Below, piece after piece: positions 43,810 to 52,023 of a DNA stretch of 64,000 nucleotides (position 1 is the stretch's first letter; each line of letters starts with the position of its first letter). The notes under the pieces were generated by a model that was given only the letters and a program-made list of their open reading frames with translations, had not been told where the DNA came from and did no database searches. The DNA is taken from assembly GCF_001570785.1 (NCBI RefSeq), contig NZ_BCSI01000004.1, positions 62,001 through 126,000 on the forward strand. Direction: 5' to 3'. The translations under genes were made by a program, and so were the position numbers. This stretch comes from Dermabacter hominis NBRC 106157. Its GTDB lineage: Bacteria > Actinomycetota > Actinomycetes > Actinomycetales > Dermabacteraceae.

Positions 43810-45353
43810 GCGAGGAGCGACAGAAGCGTCGCGGGGGACATACCCAGCGTCACCGGAACGACGCGGGTCACGAGCGGAGCGGTTCGCGCGGCAGGGGCGG
43901 CCCTCGACGCGGTTACTCGCGCAAGCGCCCGAGCGAACGCCGCCGCGAAACGACCCCCTCAAGGCTCGCCGCATACGAGGCAACGCGACGTGTGAGCGAG
44001 GAGGATGCCTACGCGAACATCGTGTTCCCCACCGTTCTTCGTCGCCATCGTGTGGAGGGACGCGATGCCGCTTTTGCCACGGAGCTCTTCTACGGGTCGC
44101 TTAGGGCACAGGGTCGGCTCGACGCAGTTCTTGCGGAATGCGTGGATCGCCCGCTTTCGAAAATCGAGCCTGCCGTTCTTGACGTTCTTCGCCTTGGCGC
44201 ATACCAGATGCTTGATATGGGGGTCGCGGCGCACGCTGCTGCCTCTGAGACGGTGGGCCTTGCACGTGAGGTGACCGGGGCAGGCTCGGCAAGCCTAGTC
44301 AATGCCGTGCTTCGCCGCGTGGGGGAAAAAACACTCGAGGAATGGCTTGCCATTGTCGTTCCGGCCCGCGAGGACGACGAGGACCGTTTCCTTGCGATCA
44401 CCTATTCGCATCCGGAATGGATCGTGCGCGCGCTGCGGGAGGCCCTCAAAGCTCACGGGCGGGATCCACGCGAGATCGACGCCCTGCTGGCCGCCCACAA
44501 TGACGCGCCTTCGGTCAGCCTCGTCATGCGGCCCGGTCTAACCGACGAAAACGAGCTTGCCCAAGCCGGTGCACAGCCCGGCCGCTGGTCGTTGTTTTCG
44601 ATGGCGTGGCCAGGCGGCGATCCGGGGACGATTCCCGCGGTTAATGAGGGACGTGCCGCTGTTCAAGACGAGGGCTCGCAGCTTGTCGCACTCGCGCTTG
44701 CCCTCGGCGCGGATAGCCTCGTCGTGGAGCCCGACCATCACTGGCTTGATCTCTGCTCGGGGCCCGGGGGTAAAACCGCGCTTCTCGCCGGTGCGAGCAT
44801 CACCCACGACGCCGAGGTGCTGGCGGTCGAGCTACAGGAACACCGCACGCGCCTCGTCGAGCGTTCGGTCCACACGCTCGTAGAAGCGGGTGCGGAGGTC
44901 GAGACGCTCACCGCCGACGGCCGCTCGATCGGCGAACGTTTCCCCGAACAGTTTTCGCGCGTCCTTGCCGATGTCCCGTGTTCGGGCCTCGGCGCGCTAC
45001 GGCGCAGGCCAGAATCGCGGTGGCGTAAGCAACCCGGTGATCTCGGTTCTCTCGGGCGTTTGCAACGCGAGCTTCTCGACAGCGCGGTCGCGGCCACCCA
45101 GGTAGGTGGCGTGATTGCCTACGTCACGTGCTCGCCGCACGCTAATGAGACGCTCCTCGTGGCAAAGGCGGCGCAGCGCCGGCACGGGGATCTCGAAGTT
45201 CTCGACGCTCGTGAAGCGCTGCGTGCCGGGCTTCGTAGCGATGCGGGTGACATCGACCTCGGCAACGGCCCCTTTGTGCAGTTGTGGCCGCACGTGCACG
45301 GCACAGACGCCATGTTCCTCGCGCTGTTTCGCAAAATCGATCCAGAATCCTGA
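43806..45353 (+). CDS. rsmB: 16S rRNA (cytosine-C5)-methyltransferase
   Basis: Methylates C967-equivalent of 16S rRNA with SAM. 515 residues: a basic, Arg/Gly-rich tail (about 1-45, with RGRGGPRRGYSRKRP), the NusB-like domain (about 50-185; RRHRVEGRDAAFATELFYGSL, ADPAVLDVLRLGAYQ-like core) and the catalytic Rossmann domain: HWLDLCSGPGGKTALLAG (motif I), VLADVPCSGLGALRRRPE (motif IV Cys) and IAYVTCSPHANET (motif VI catalytic Cys). fmt-rsmB-rpe is a common actinobacterial order. ATG overlaps the fmt stop. The exact target nucleotide is inferred from the family. Confidence 0.93.
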   Translation: MSEERQKRRGGHTQRHRNDAGHERSGSRGRGGPRRGYSRKRPSERRRETTPSRLAAYEATRRVSEEDAYANIVFPTVLRRHRVEGRDAAFATELFYGSLRAQGRLDAVLAECVDRPLSKIEPAVLDVLRLGAYQMLDMGVAAHAAASETVGLAREVTGAGSASLVNAVLRRVGEKTLEEWLAIVVPAREDDEDRFLAITYSHPEWIVRALREALKAHGRDPREIDALLAAHNDAPSVSLVMRPGLTDENELAQAGAQPGRWSLFSMAWPGGDPGTIPAVNEGRAAVQDEGSQLVALALALGADSLVVEPDHHWLDLCSGPGGKTALLAGASITHDAEVLAVELQEHRTRLVERSVHTLVEAGAEVETLTADGRSIGERFPEQFSRVLADVPCSGLGALRRRPESRWRKQPGDLGSLGRLQRELLDSAVAATQVGGVIAYVTCSPHANETLLVAKAAQRRHGDLEVLDAREALRAGLRSDAGDIDLGNGPFVQLWPHVHGTDAMFLALFRKIDPES

Positions 45354-45380
45354 CCTTCCACCACGATAGGAGAGCCTCCC

Positions 45381-46058
45381 GTGTACTCGACGTCGTCAAC
45401 GAGCATCCACCCATCCATTCTCAACAGCGACTTCATGCACATCGGTTCCGAACTCGACAAGATTTCCAATGCCGAGGCCGCCCACATCGACGTCATGGAC
45501 AACCACTTCGTGCCCAACATGACGTTCGGCGTCAGCATGGTCGAGCAGATCGCGAAGCGCTCACCGATCCCGCTTGACGCCCACCTCATGATCGATTCGC
45601 CCGACCGCGATGCCGTGGCATACGCCGAGGCTGGAGCACAGTCGGTGACGTTCCACCTTGAGGCCTCGAATGCTCCCGTGCGACTCGCGAGGGAGCTTCG
45701 AGCGAAGGGTGTTAAGGCCGGCGTTGCGCTGCGCCCAGCGACACCGGTCGAGCCTCTCGTGGACATCCTTGGAGAGTTCGACATGCTCCTCGTGATGACG
45801 GTCGAGCCCGGCTTCGGTGGGCAATCGTTTATCGACTCGATGCTCCCCAAGGTTCGACGAGCGCGTCGCGCTATCAGTGAGCAGAACCTCGAAGTGTCGA
45901 TTCAGGTTGACGGCGGCATCTCACGCGCGACGATCGAGGGAGCCGCTGAGGCCGGGGCGAACGTGTTCGTCGCGGGAAGCGCGGTCTATAAAGCAGCCGA
46001 TGCGGAGGCTGAGATCGACGCCTTGCGTGAACTCGCACGCACCCATCGTCACGATTAA
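45381..46058 (+). CDS. rpe: Ribulose-phosphate 3-epimerase
   Basis: Interconverts ribulose-5-P and xylulose-5-P in the pentose phosphate pathway. 225-residue TIM barrel: [36 protein letters not shown] (metal His/Asp), [30 protein letters not shown] and [30 protein letters not shown] (phosphate binding). TAGGAG precedes the GTG start. It follows rsmB by 27 bp, so cotranscription is likely. Confidence 0.96.
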   Translation: MYSTSSTSIHPSILNSDFMHIGSELDKISNAEAAHIDVMDNHFVPNMTFGVSMVEQIAKRSPIPLDAHLMIDSPDRDAVAYAEAGAQSVTFHLEASNAPVRLARELRAKGVKAGVALRPATPVEPLVDILGEFDMLLVMTVEPGFGGQSFIDSMLPKVRRARRAISEQNLEVSIQVDGGISRATIEGAAEAGANVFVAGSAVYKAADAEAEIDALRELARTHRHD

Positions 46059-46064
46059 TCCCCC

Positions 46065-46514
46065 ATGCCTGCCGCTTCGCACATCCCAGAACTACCGCTC
46101 ACGTATCGTCCCCGTGCAGTACGCAGGTGGGGGTACATCGTCGCCGCAGTGTTCGCCCTTGCGTGCCTCGTGATGGCCGTGTCGCTTCCGCTTCTCACCC
46201 ACAAGGTTTTCGATTCGCTCGGTTTCGTGCTGCTCGCGCTCGCAGTGGGGTGGTTTTGCCACCGGCACGCTAGCGTCCACGTGCGAGCCGACGCCGCCTG
46301 CGTGACGGTGCGCAATGCTTTTTCGACGCGCCGCTTCGAATGGGCCGAACTGATCGGGGTGAGCTTCCCCGAAGGAGACCCGTGGGCACACCTGGATGTG
46401 GCCGATGGCGACACGTGTGCCGTCATGGCCTTTCAACGGGCCGATGGCGAAAGAGGCGTCGTCATGGCGCGGGAGTTCAACGCGCTCATCGACACGCACT
46501 CGCTTAGACCGTAG
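46065..46514 (+). CDS. PH-domain-containing membrane protein
   Basis: 149 residues: polar N-terminus, two membrane helices (about 22-44 and 51-66) and a bacterial PH-like domain: ASVHVRADAACVTVRNAFSTRRFEWAELIGVSFPEGDPWAHLDV. This resembles the bPH_6 family common in actinobacteria next to rpe. It begins 6 bp after the rpe stop. Function unknown; the PH-like fold suggests a lipid- or protein-binding surface at the cytoplasmic membrane. The coding end overlaps the converging DUF3866 gene by 11 bp. Confidence 0.8.
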   Translation: MPAASHIPELPLTYRPRAVRRWGYIVAAVFALACLVMAVSLPLLTHKVFDSLGFVLLALAVGWFCHRHASVHVRADAACVTVRNAFSTRRFEWAELIGVSFPEGDPWAHLDVADGDTCAVMAFQRADGERGVVMAREFNALIDTHSLRP

Positions 46515-47610
46515 GCACCTCGGCGGCAATCCGGCCCGCCAGAGCGCTGTAAAGGAAACTCGCCCGATCTTCCTCGAGCCCGCGGCCCATGGTCGATACG
46601 CGTATCGGTAGCGCGCGTATCGCGTTTTCGAGGCCCTCGCCAGACGTGGCGGTGATTCGATGGGCGGGCAACCCGCGGGCGGCCCGCACCGAGTTCATGT
46701 GTGCGTAGCTTTCGGCTATCTCGCGATCGATATCGCTGCGCTCGGATGGGGATAGGCTCGGTAGCTCGACTCCCGCAAAAAGCATGCGCTCGAGCACGGT
46801 CCTCGAGTGGTGGGAGAGGCCCACGTGGCGCGAGCGCGGGTCAGCCTCGGATACGCGTGGCGCACAAATGGCTCGCGCCCCCATCGCAGCAGCGGCGTGG
46901 AGGGCATCCGCGACGGCGATTGACCCAAAGCCCCAGCGTGTACCGGTCCCGAGGTTTCCGGGCCCCTGCGCAACGATGACGGCGTCGGCCTCGAAGTGTG
47001 CGCGTGCCGCGGCAAGAGCCGAGGGCACGGACACTGCTTCGGCGTCGCCCCCGAACGACTGCCCGGCGCTGATGGTGGCTGAAAGGATTCCCTCCTCGCG
47101 AAGGCGGGCATTAGCGCGCGAGTATGCCACGGGTAGCGCAGCCCAATCCGTGTGGACATACACGAGCCGCGCCCCCGGCCGCACCGCGTGAAAGCCCGCG
47201 GCGATGGGGCCGACGGCTGAATGCAAACCGGCGACGATGACGCTCATCCCGTCGAGGCTCTCCACGGCGTCAATCGCCTCGTGGGCCGGGGAAGCAGGGT
47301 CGTCGATGGCATCGACCATCATCTGCTGCGGGGTATAGCGGGCCTTCATCATGTGGCCTTCGGGAAGCTCTCCGCGCTCGTACGCATCAAGATTGGCGAT
47401 GATGAAAGCGTCGCCTCCCGTCCCGAGGCTCTTTCGAAGGGCATTGGTATTGAGCAGGAGGCGATCGCCCACCGCCGGCGCCGCGACCATGTCGAGATAG
47501 GCGAGGGCGCTCACGCGGGTACCGTCGGAATCGAGCGCGGCCCACACGCGGCAGACACCCGGCCATGTATCTCGGTGCTCGAGCACCGTTCCCGTTTCCT
47601 GCGCGATCAT
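46504..47610 (-). CDS. DUF3866 family protein
   Basis: 368 residues of an actinobacterial/firmicute family of unknown function. Recognisable blocks are ALAYLDMVAAPAVGDRLLLNT, FIIANL, VIVAGLHSAVGPIAAGFHAVRPGARLVYVHTDWAALPVAYS, ADAVIVAQGPGNLGTGTRWGFGSIAVADALHAA and HVGLSHHSRTVL. The ATG at 47610 was chosen because it has a TAAGCT -10-like box 7 nt upstream and family members begin there; the frame extends into pafBC on the other strand. It is divergent from pafBC with only 39 bp between. A glycine-rich Rossmann-like core suggests nucleotide binding. Confidence 0.88.
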   Translation of the reverse strand: MIAQETGTVLEHRDTWPGVCRVWAALDSDGTRVSALAYLDMVAAPAVGDRLLLNTNALRKSLGTGGDAFIIANLDAYERGELPEGHMMKARYTPQQMMVDAIDDPASPAHEAIDAVESLDGMSVIVAGLHSAVGPIAAGFHAVRPGARLVYVHTDWAALPVAYSRANARLREEGILSATISAGQSFGGDAEAVSVPSALAAARAHFEADAVIVAQGPGNLGTGTRWGFGSIAVADALHAAAAMGARAICAPRVSEADPRSRHVGLSHHSRTVLERMLFAGVELPSLSPSERSDIDREIAESYAHMNSVRAARGLPAHRITATSGEGLENAIRALPIRVSTMGRGLEEDRASFLYSALAGRIAAEVPTV

Positions 47611-47617
47611 GGTCCCA

Positions 47618-47643
47618 AGCTTACCGAGCCGGGACGCTAGGGT
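47618..47643. promoter_or_regulatory. Compact divergent -10 boxes, DUF3866 and pafBC
   Basis: TAAGCT on the minus strand (47618-47623; 7 nt before the DUF3866 ATG) and TAGGGT on the plus strand (47638-47643; 6 nt before the pafBC GTG at 47650) lie within 26 bp. Both genes appear leaderless, and polymerase could hardly bind both promoters at once. Confidence 0.42.
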
Positions 47644-47649
47644 TGAGAT

Positions 47650-49611
47650 GTGCCACCTACGCAGAATGTCGAGCGACTCCTGAGTCTCGCACTGACCCTC
47701 ACGTCGAGCACACGCGGCCTCACGCGGGAGGAAGTGACGGAGCTTGTGCCGGGGTACGAGCGCATGAATCCCACGAGTGTCCGCCGTCAATTCACCCGTG
47801 ATCTCGCTCGACTAGCCAAGCTCGGAATCGATGTTGATTCCACCCCCGACCTCGTCAATCCCTCTACGCTCAGGTACACGGCCTCCGTTCGCGATGCTGC
47901 GTCGTCGACCGGCACGTTTGACGCACACGAGCGCCTCATGCTCGGGGCCGCGGCAGCGATGTGGAGCACTCAGTCCGCGGGAAGCCTCGGAGCCCGCATC
48001 CGCGCAAAGCTCGCCTCGTTGGGAGTTCCGCCAGTCTCGGGTATTGCGCGCGGAGCGCTCGGCTCCTCGCCCGCAAGCACCCCTCTCCTCGAGGCCCTTG
48101 AGTCCGGCAAATCCGTCACCTTCGCCTATCGCTCCTCTGCGGCGGCGGCTATCCATAAACGGCGCGTGGAGCCGTGGGCCTTCGACGTGGTTCATGGACG
48201 TGAATATCTCTACGGCTACGACCTCGACCGGGATGCTCCTCGACTCTTTCGCGTCAGCCGCATCGAATCGATCCCTGTCGAAGGACCGGCCGCGCGGCAC
48301 GCGCGTGAGCCGCATCCGCCGATCCGATCGCTCCTTTCGAACGATGGGACGCTCGCCGGACAGTCGAACGAGAGCGCCGAACGATTGCGCGTGCGCATCG
48401 CGCCCTACAAAGCGCTCGGCTTGCGCTCTCAACTCGGCATGGACGCCGAGAGTCTGGTTGCCGAGGTCCCACAGTGCAAGGCCGACGGGATTCTTAGCGC
48501 AGCATGGGCCGAGCCGCTATGGGTGGCACTGGAAGGAGACCACCCTCTCGCTACGACATGGGCGCTGACGAGAGCAAGAATCGCCGCCCTCCACACTGGG
48601 TCCGCCTCACTGACGTGGGAGCGCGCATCCACGTTTGACACCGTCAAACAAAAGCGCGCACGCGACGTGGGCACGGGCGATGGCGAACTGACACGCCTGA
48701 GTGCCGAGATCGCCTACCTTCATTCGTTCGGAGACGTTGCCGTAGCCGACATGGCCCGCGATTTTGGGCTCACGGTAGACGAGCTCAATGCCGACCTCGA
48801 CATCATTTACAACGCGGGGGACTACTCGCGCGGGTACGACGAACTCGTCGAAGTCTCGCGCGCTGACGGATACGTCTCCATCGCTGGAGCCGACCCGCTC
48901 GCGCGTCCCATGACCTTCACCGCTAGTGAAATCAGCGCACTCCTCATGGGCCTCGAGGCCGTCGCCGACTCGCGCACCGGGTTTTCGGGGTCCGCGATCG
49001 AGGCTCTTAGGACCAAGCTTGCCGCGATGGTGCCCGAGGGTGCCGCTCAAGGCGGGCAACCGTCGGAGGCTTCTCGTGACCACGAGAATCCCACCCTCAC
49101 ACGCATCCTCGATGCGCACGCTACGAAACGCCCCGTGCGCATCATGTATTCGCCTGCCGCTCGGCACGGCATCAGCGTTCGTGACATCGAGCCACGCGAG
49201 GTCACATCAAAGTACGGCGCTCTGTATGTACGCGCGTATTGCCGGCTCGCGGGGGCCGAAAGGGAGTTTCGCTCCGACCGCATCGTTGACTCGTGGGAAT
49301 GCACCGATCCCGCCGCTCCCGCAACCGGTGATTTCACGACGCCGCTTGATGTCGCGCTCGAAAACTGGCCGACTGTCACTCTCGCCATCGGCCCTAAAGC
49401 GAGATGGATTCTCGATGCCTTCAACGCGAGCGAGCTTCGCGCCGAGCCCAATTCCACTAGAGTGATCGCGCGCATCACGCCTTCGTCGAGCCATGCACTC
49501 CTTGCCGCGATCTTCGAAACCCACGGCGAAGCAGAAGTTCTTGACCCGGATCACATTCGATCCGCAATCAGGGGCGTGGCTGAGACCAAGGTCGCGCATC
49601 TAGGGGAGTAG
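47650..49611 (+). CDS. pafBC: PafBC fused transcriptional regulator (two WYL domains)
   Basis: Actinobacterial DNA-damage response activator, working independently of LexA/RecA. 653 residues representing PafB and PafC joined: HTH 1 (about 1-60; NVERLLSLALTLTSSTRGLTREEV), WYL domain 1 (about 150-250; SVTFAYRSSAAAAIHKRRVEPWAF, YLYGYDLDRDAPRLFRVSRIES), HTH 2 (about 340-390) and WYL domain 2 (about 490-560; KRPVRIMYSPAARHGISVRDIEP, LYVRAYCRLAGAEREFRSDRIVDS). In mycobacteria PafB and PafC are separate adjacent genes; natural fusions are known in Micrococcales. GTG start with TAGGGT 6 nt upstream, no Shine-Dalgarno. It is separated from pafA by about 8 kb. Confidence 0.92.
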   Translation: MPPTQNVERLLSLALTLTSSTRGLTREEVTELVPGYERMNPTSVRRQFTRDLARLAKLGIDVDSTPDLVNPSTLRYTASVRDAASSTGTFDAHERLMLGAAAAMWSTQSAGSLGARIRAKLASLGVPPVSGIARGALGSSPASTPLLEALESGKSVTFAYRSSAAAAIHKRRVEPWAFDVVHGREYLYGYDLDRDAPRLFRVSRIESIPVEGPAARHAREPHPPIRSLLSNDGTLAGQSNESAERLRVRIAPYKALGLRSQLGMDAESLVAEVPQCKADGILSAAWAEPLWVALEGDHPLATTWALTRARIAALHTGSASLTWERASTFDTVKQKRARDVGTGDGELTRLSAEIAYLHSFGDVAVADMARDFGLTVDELNADLDIIYNAGDYSRGYDELVEVSRADGYVSIAGADPLARPMTFTASEISALLMGLEAVADSRTGFSGSAIEALRTKLAAMVPEGAAQGGQPSEASRDHENPTLTRILDAHATKRPVRIMYSPAARHGISVRDIEPREVTSKYGALYVRAYCRLAGAEREFRSDRIVDSWECTDPAAPATGDFTTPLDVALENWPTVTLAIGPKARWILDAFNASELRAEPNSTRVIARITPSSSHALLAAIFETHGEAEVLDPDHIRSAIRGVAETKVAHLGE

Positions 49612-49719
49612 GCTGGAGCGGCCGAGACGATCCGGACCGACCGGTGGTGTCTATGCGAAAATTATCAGCGTGCCGGGTTCTCGGCACTTACATCACACGC
49701 TATGGATGGTGATTTGACG

Positions 49720-50133
49720 ATGCCTAGCAACTTTTTCAAACCTTGGACCATCGCGATCCTCTTGCTGCTGGTTGTTCTGCTCTTCGGCGCGAACAAGCTC
49801 CCGGGCCTCGCACGCAATCTTGGTGAGTCCATGCGCATTTTCAAGAACGAAGTTTCCGAAATGCGCAAAGAGGATGACGACGACCACGCCGAGGCGTCCA
49901 TCAATGTCAAGCGCGATCGCGAAGGTGCGCGTCGCGACGACCGTTCCTACGACGCCCGCGATGATCGCGACCGCGACTACCGACGTGACGACCGCGACTA
50001 CCGACGTGACGACCGTGACTACCGTCGGGACGACCGCGACGACTTCCGACGCGAAGAACCCGTGCGCGAGGCTCGCGATCGCGAGGACTTCCTCGGCGAC
50101 GGCCGCTCTGACGACCTCTACCGCCGGGACTGA
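49720..50133 (+). CDS. tatA: Sec-independent protein translocase subunit TatA
   Basis: Forms the size-adaptable pore of the twin-arginine export system. 137 residues: a short N-terminus, one membrane helix (WTIAILLLLVVLLFGANKL), the amphipathic helix LPGLARNLGESMRIFKNEVSEM with the usual FG hinge, then a highly charged tail. The tail contains three direct 21-bp repeats (49969-50031) encoding DRDYRRD units. ATG 49720 (MPSNFFKPW) matches where TatA proteins begin; the upstream ATG at 49702 would add six residues. Only TatA and TatC are nearby; a TatB gene is not. Confidence 0.92.
   Translation: MPSNFFKPWTIAILLLLVVLLFGANKLPGLARNLGESMRIFKNEVSEMRKEDDDDHAEASINVKRDREGARRDDRSYDARDDRDRDYRRDDRDYRRDDRDYRRDDRDDFRREEPVREARDREDFLGDGRSDDLYRRD
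49969..50031 (+). repeat. Three tandem 21-bp repeats inside tatA
   Basis: Units at 49969-49989, 49990-50010 and 50011-50031; the first two are identical and the third has four substitutions. Each encodes DRDYRRD, and a fourth partial unit follows (DRDDFRRE). They keep the reading frame. Confidence 0.9.
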
Positions 50134-50152
50134 GACGAAACGCATCTAGCGT

Positions 50153-50181
50153 GCCCGGTCCTCCACTGGCGAGGGCCGGGC
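50153..50181 (+). promoter_or_regulatory. Stem-loop between tatA and tatC
   Basis: GCCCGGTCCTC (50153-50163) pairs with GAGGGCCGGGC (50171-50181), 11 bp with one G-T pair and a 7-nt loop. It lies 20 bp after the tatA stop and 26 bp before tatC. There is no U-tract. It could partly terminate transcription or protect the tatA mRNA 3' end, giving more TatA than TatC. Confidence 0.55.
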
Positions 50182-50206
50182 AGAAACTGAGGGTAGGACG
50201 ACACAC

Positions 50207-51094
50207 GTGGCAAAGAAGAAGAAACGCCCCCGCGATCCAGAAGGGCGCATGAGTCTTGGCGAACATCTCGCCGAACTTCGTGACCGCATCTTCATCGTCG
50301 CGTTATTCGTGGTCCTCTTCTCGATTGCCGGTTGGTTCCTTTACTACCCGCTTTACGAAGCACTCGCCGTACCGTTCCGCGAGCTCAAGGGGCTCGGATA
50401 CAACGTTGCGATCAATATTGGTGGTGTCGCCGGCACGTTCGAAACGCACTTGAGGCTCGCCGCCTACATTGGCGTGGCACTGAGCATCCCGGTGATCGTG
50501 TACGAGGCGTGGGCATTCATCTCACTTGGGCTCAAAAAGAACGAGAAGCGGTGGGCTCTTTCCTTCCTGTTCTCTTCGGGGCCGCTCTTTCTCGCCGGCG
50601 CCATTTTCGGGTACTTCGCGATCACAAGAGCGATCCCGATCCTCATGACTTTCGGTCCCAACAAGGAAGTTCTTCAGCTCGTCGAGTTTCGCGACTACAT
50701 CGAGCTTGTCGTCAAGACCTGCATGGTTTTCGGCGTCGCCTTCATCTACCCGGTATTCCTCGTCGCGCTCAATATCGTGGGGATTCTTCCGTGGCGCACA
50801 ATCCTCAAGGCCTGGCGCTGGGCTATCCTCCTCAGCTTCATTTTTACCGCCGCGATGGTGCCGACGCCTGAGCCAATCACGCTTCTTCTCGTGACCTCTC
50901 CCTTCCTCATTCTCTTCTTTGGTGCCGTGCTCGTCGCCTACATCCTTGAGACGCGGCGCGAGAAGCGCCTCAAGAAGCAGGCAGCCTTTACGGAATCCGG
51001 CGAATACGTGCCGTCCCAAATTGCGCTTCCCAAGTCGCTCGATGACGCCTACGCCGATTCCCGCAAGGACACCGGCGGTTCCTCAGAATCATGA
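50207..51094 (+). CDS. tatC: Sec-independent protein translocase subunit TatC
   Basis: Receptor for twin-arginine signal peptides; six-helix membrane protein. 295 residues: a basic N-terminus (MAKKKKRPRDPEGRM), SLGEHLAELRDRIFIVALFVV (the conserved N-terminal binding-site helix), FETHLRLAAYIGVALSIPVIVYEAWAFISLGLKKNEKR, then four further helices and the conserved PTPEPITLLLVTSPFLILF near the last helix. A charged C-terminal tail of about 50 residues follows. TAGGA precedes the GTG start. Its stop overlaps the lipid kinase gene. Confidence 0.95.
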   Translation: MAKKKKRPRDPEGRMSLGEHLAELRDRIFIVALFVVLFSIAGWFLYYPLYEALAVPFRELKGLGYNVAINIGGVAGTFETHLRLAAYIGVALSIPVIVYEAWAFISLGLKKNEKRWALSFLFSSGPLFLAGAIFGYFAITRAIPILMTFGPNKEVLQLVEFRDYIELVVKTCMVFGVAFIYPVFLVALNIVGILPWRTILKAWRWAILLSFIFTAAMVPTPEPITLLLVTSPFLILFFGAVLVAYILETRREKRLKKQAAFTESGEYVPSQIALPKSLDDAYADSRKDTGGSSES

Positions 51095-52023
51095 GCCGCC
51101 TCCGAGTAGGTGTTATTGCGAACCCCTACGCAGCCAAGCGCCGCTCAGGGAATATCGGCCACGACGTCTGCGCTCTGCTCGGCGCCGCGGGTGTGTCGGT
51201 AATCGACCTTTCTGCCCCCGATGCCCTCACGGCGAAGCGGCGTGCCGAAGCCGTCATCGACACCCTTGACGCTCTCGTAGTCGTTGGGGGTGACGGCACC
51301 GTGGCTCTCGGGGCCTCTCTCGTGTGCGACACGAGTATTCGCCTCGGCATCGTGCCGGCAGGCTCTGGGAATGACTTTGCACGCGCGATCGGGCTGCCCC
51401 TTGATGATTCCGACGCCGCCGTGCGCGTGATCGTCTCCGCGCTCGCACGGGACGAGCAACGAATTGACGCGATCGAGGCACACTTTGAAGGCGGGCCGGA
51501 GGGCAGCAGCGTCATCGCCCTCGGCAATCTCAACATGGGCTTCGACGCGATTGTCAATGCGCGCGCGAATCGATCCCGCTACGGCTATTCAGGGGCCGTC
51601 GCACGAGAGCTCCTTTCGTACAGGCCGCACCGATACTGGGTCGAACTCGACGGCGGCGAACGTCAGCACATCGACGCTTCACTCGTGACGCTCAGCAATG
51701 CTGGCTACTTCGGTGGTGGGATGAAGTACTGCCCCGTCTCAAAGGTCGACGACGGGGTGCTCGAATTCGTCACTGTTTCGGGCCTGAGCAGAACCGGGCT
51801 CGTGCGCTTTTTCCCTCGCGTGTTCTCGGGAACGCACGTGTCCCTGCCTAACTACACGGTTACTGCTTGCACTTCGCTCGCGATTGGCTCAGACGATCCT
51901 ATTGAGGTGTGCAGCGATGGGGAAACACGCGCCTTTCTCCCACTTCGCGCTCGAGTTTTGCCCGGGGTGGTGAGCATCCTCGCCCCGCAGCTTCACGACG
52001 ACCAGATTCAGGAGGCAGCATGA
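51091..52023 (+). CDS. Diacylglycerol kinase-family lipid kinase
   Basis: Phosphorylates a lipid or sphingosine-like substrate with ATP. 310 residues of the DagK/YegS fold: RVGVIANPYAAKRRSG, ALVVVGGDGTVALGASLV (nucleotide-binding GGDGT), RLGIVPAGSGNDFARAIGLPL, LGNLNMGFDAIVNARANRSRYGYSGAVARELL and GGGMKYCPVSKVDDGVLEFVTVSG. Position after tatC and before helY is conserved in actinobacteria. The ATG overlaps the tatC stop and its own stop overlaps helY. The substrate is not predictable; a role in phosphatidic acid recycling is the usual guess. Confidence 0.92.
   Translation: MSRLRVGVIANPYAAKRRSGNIGHDVCALLGAAGVSVIDLSAPDALTAKRRAEAVIDTLDALVVVGGDGTVALGASLVCDTSIRLGIVPAGSGNDFARAIGLPLDDSDAAVRVIVSALARDEQRIDAIEAHFEGGPEGSSVIALGNLNMGFDAIVNARANRSRYGYSGAVARELLSYRPHRYWVELDGGERQHIDASLVTLSNAGYFGGGMKYCPVSKVDDGVLEFVTVSGLSRTGLVRFFPRVFSGTHVSLPNYTVTACTSLAIGSDDPIEVCSDGETRAFLPLRARVLPGVVSILAPQLHDDQIQEAA

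Noticed and set aside
49969-50031. CRISPR-like direct repeats
   Set aside because: The repeats are adjacent, without spacers, in frame and inside tatA.
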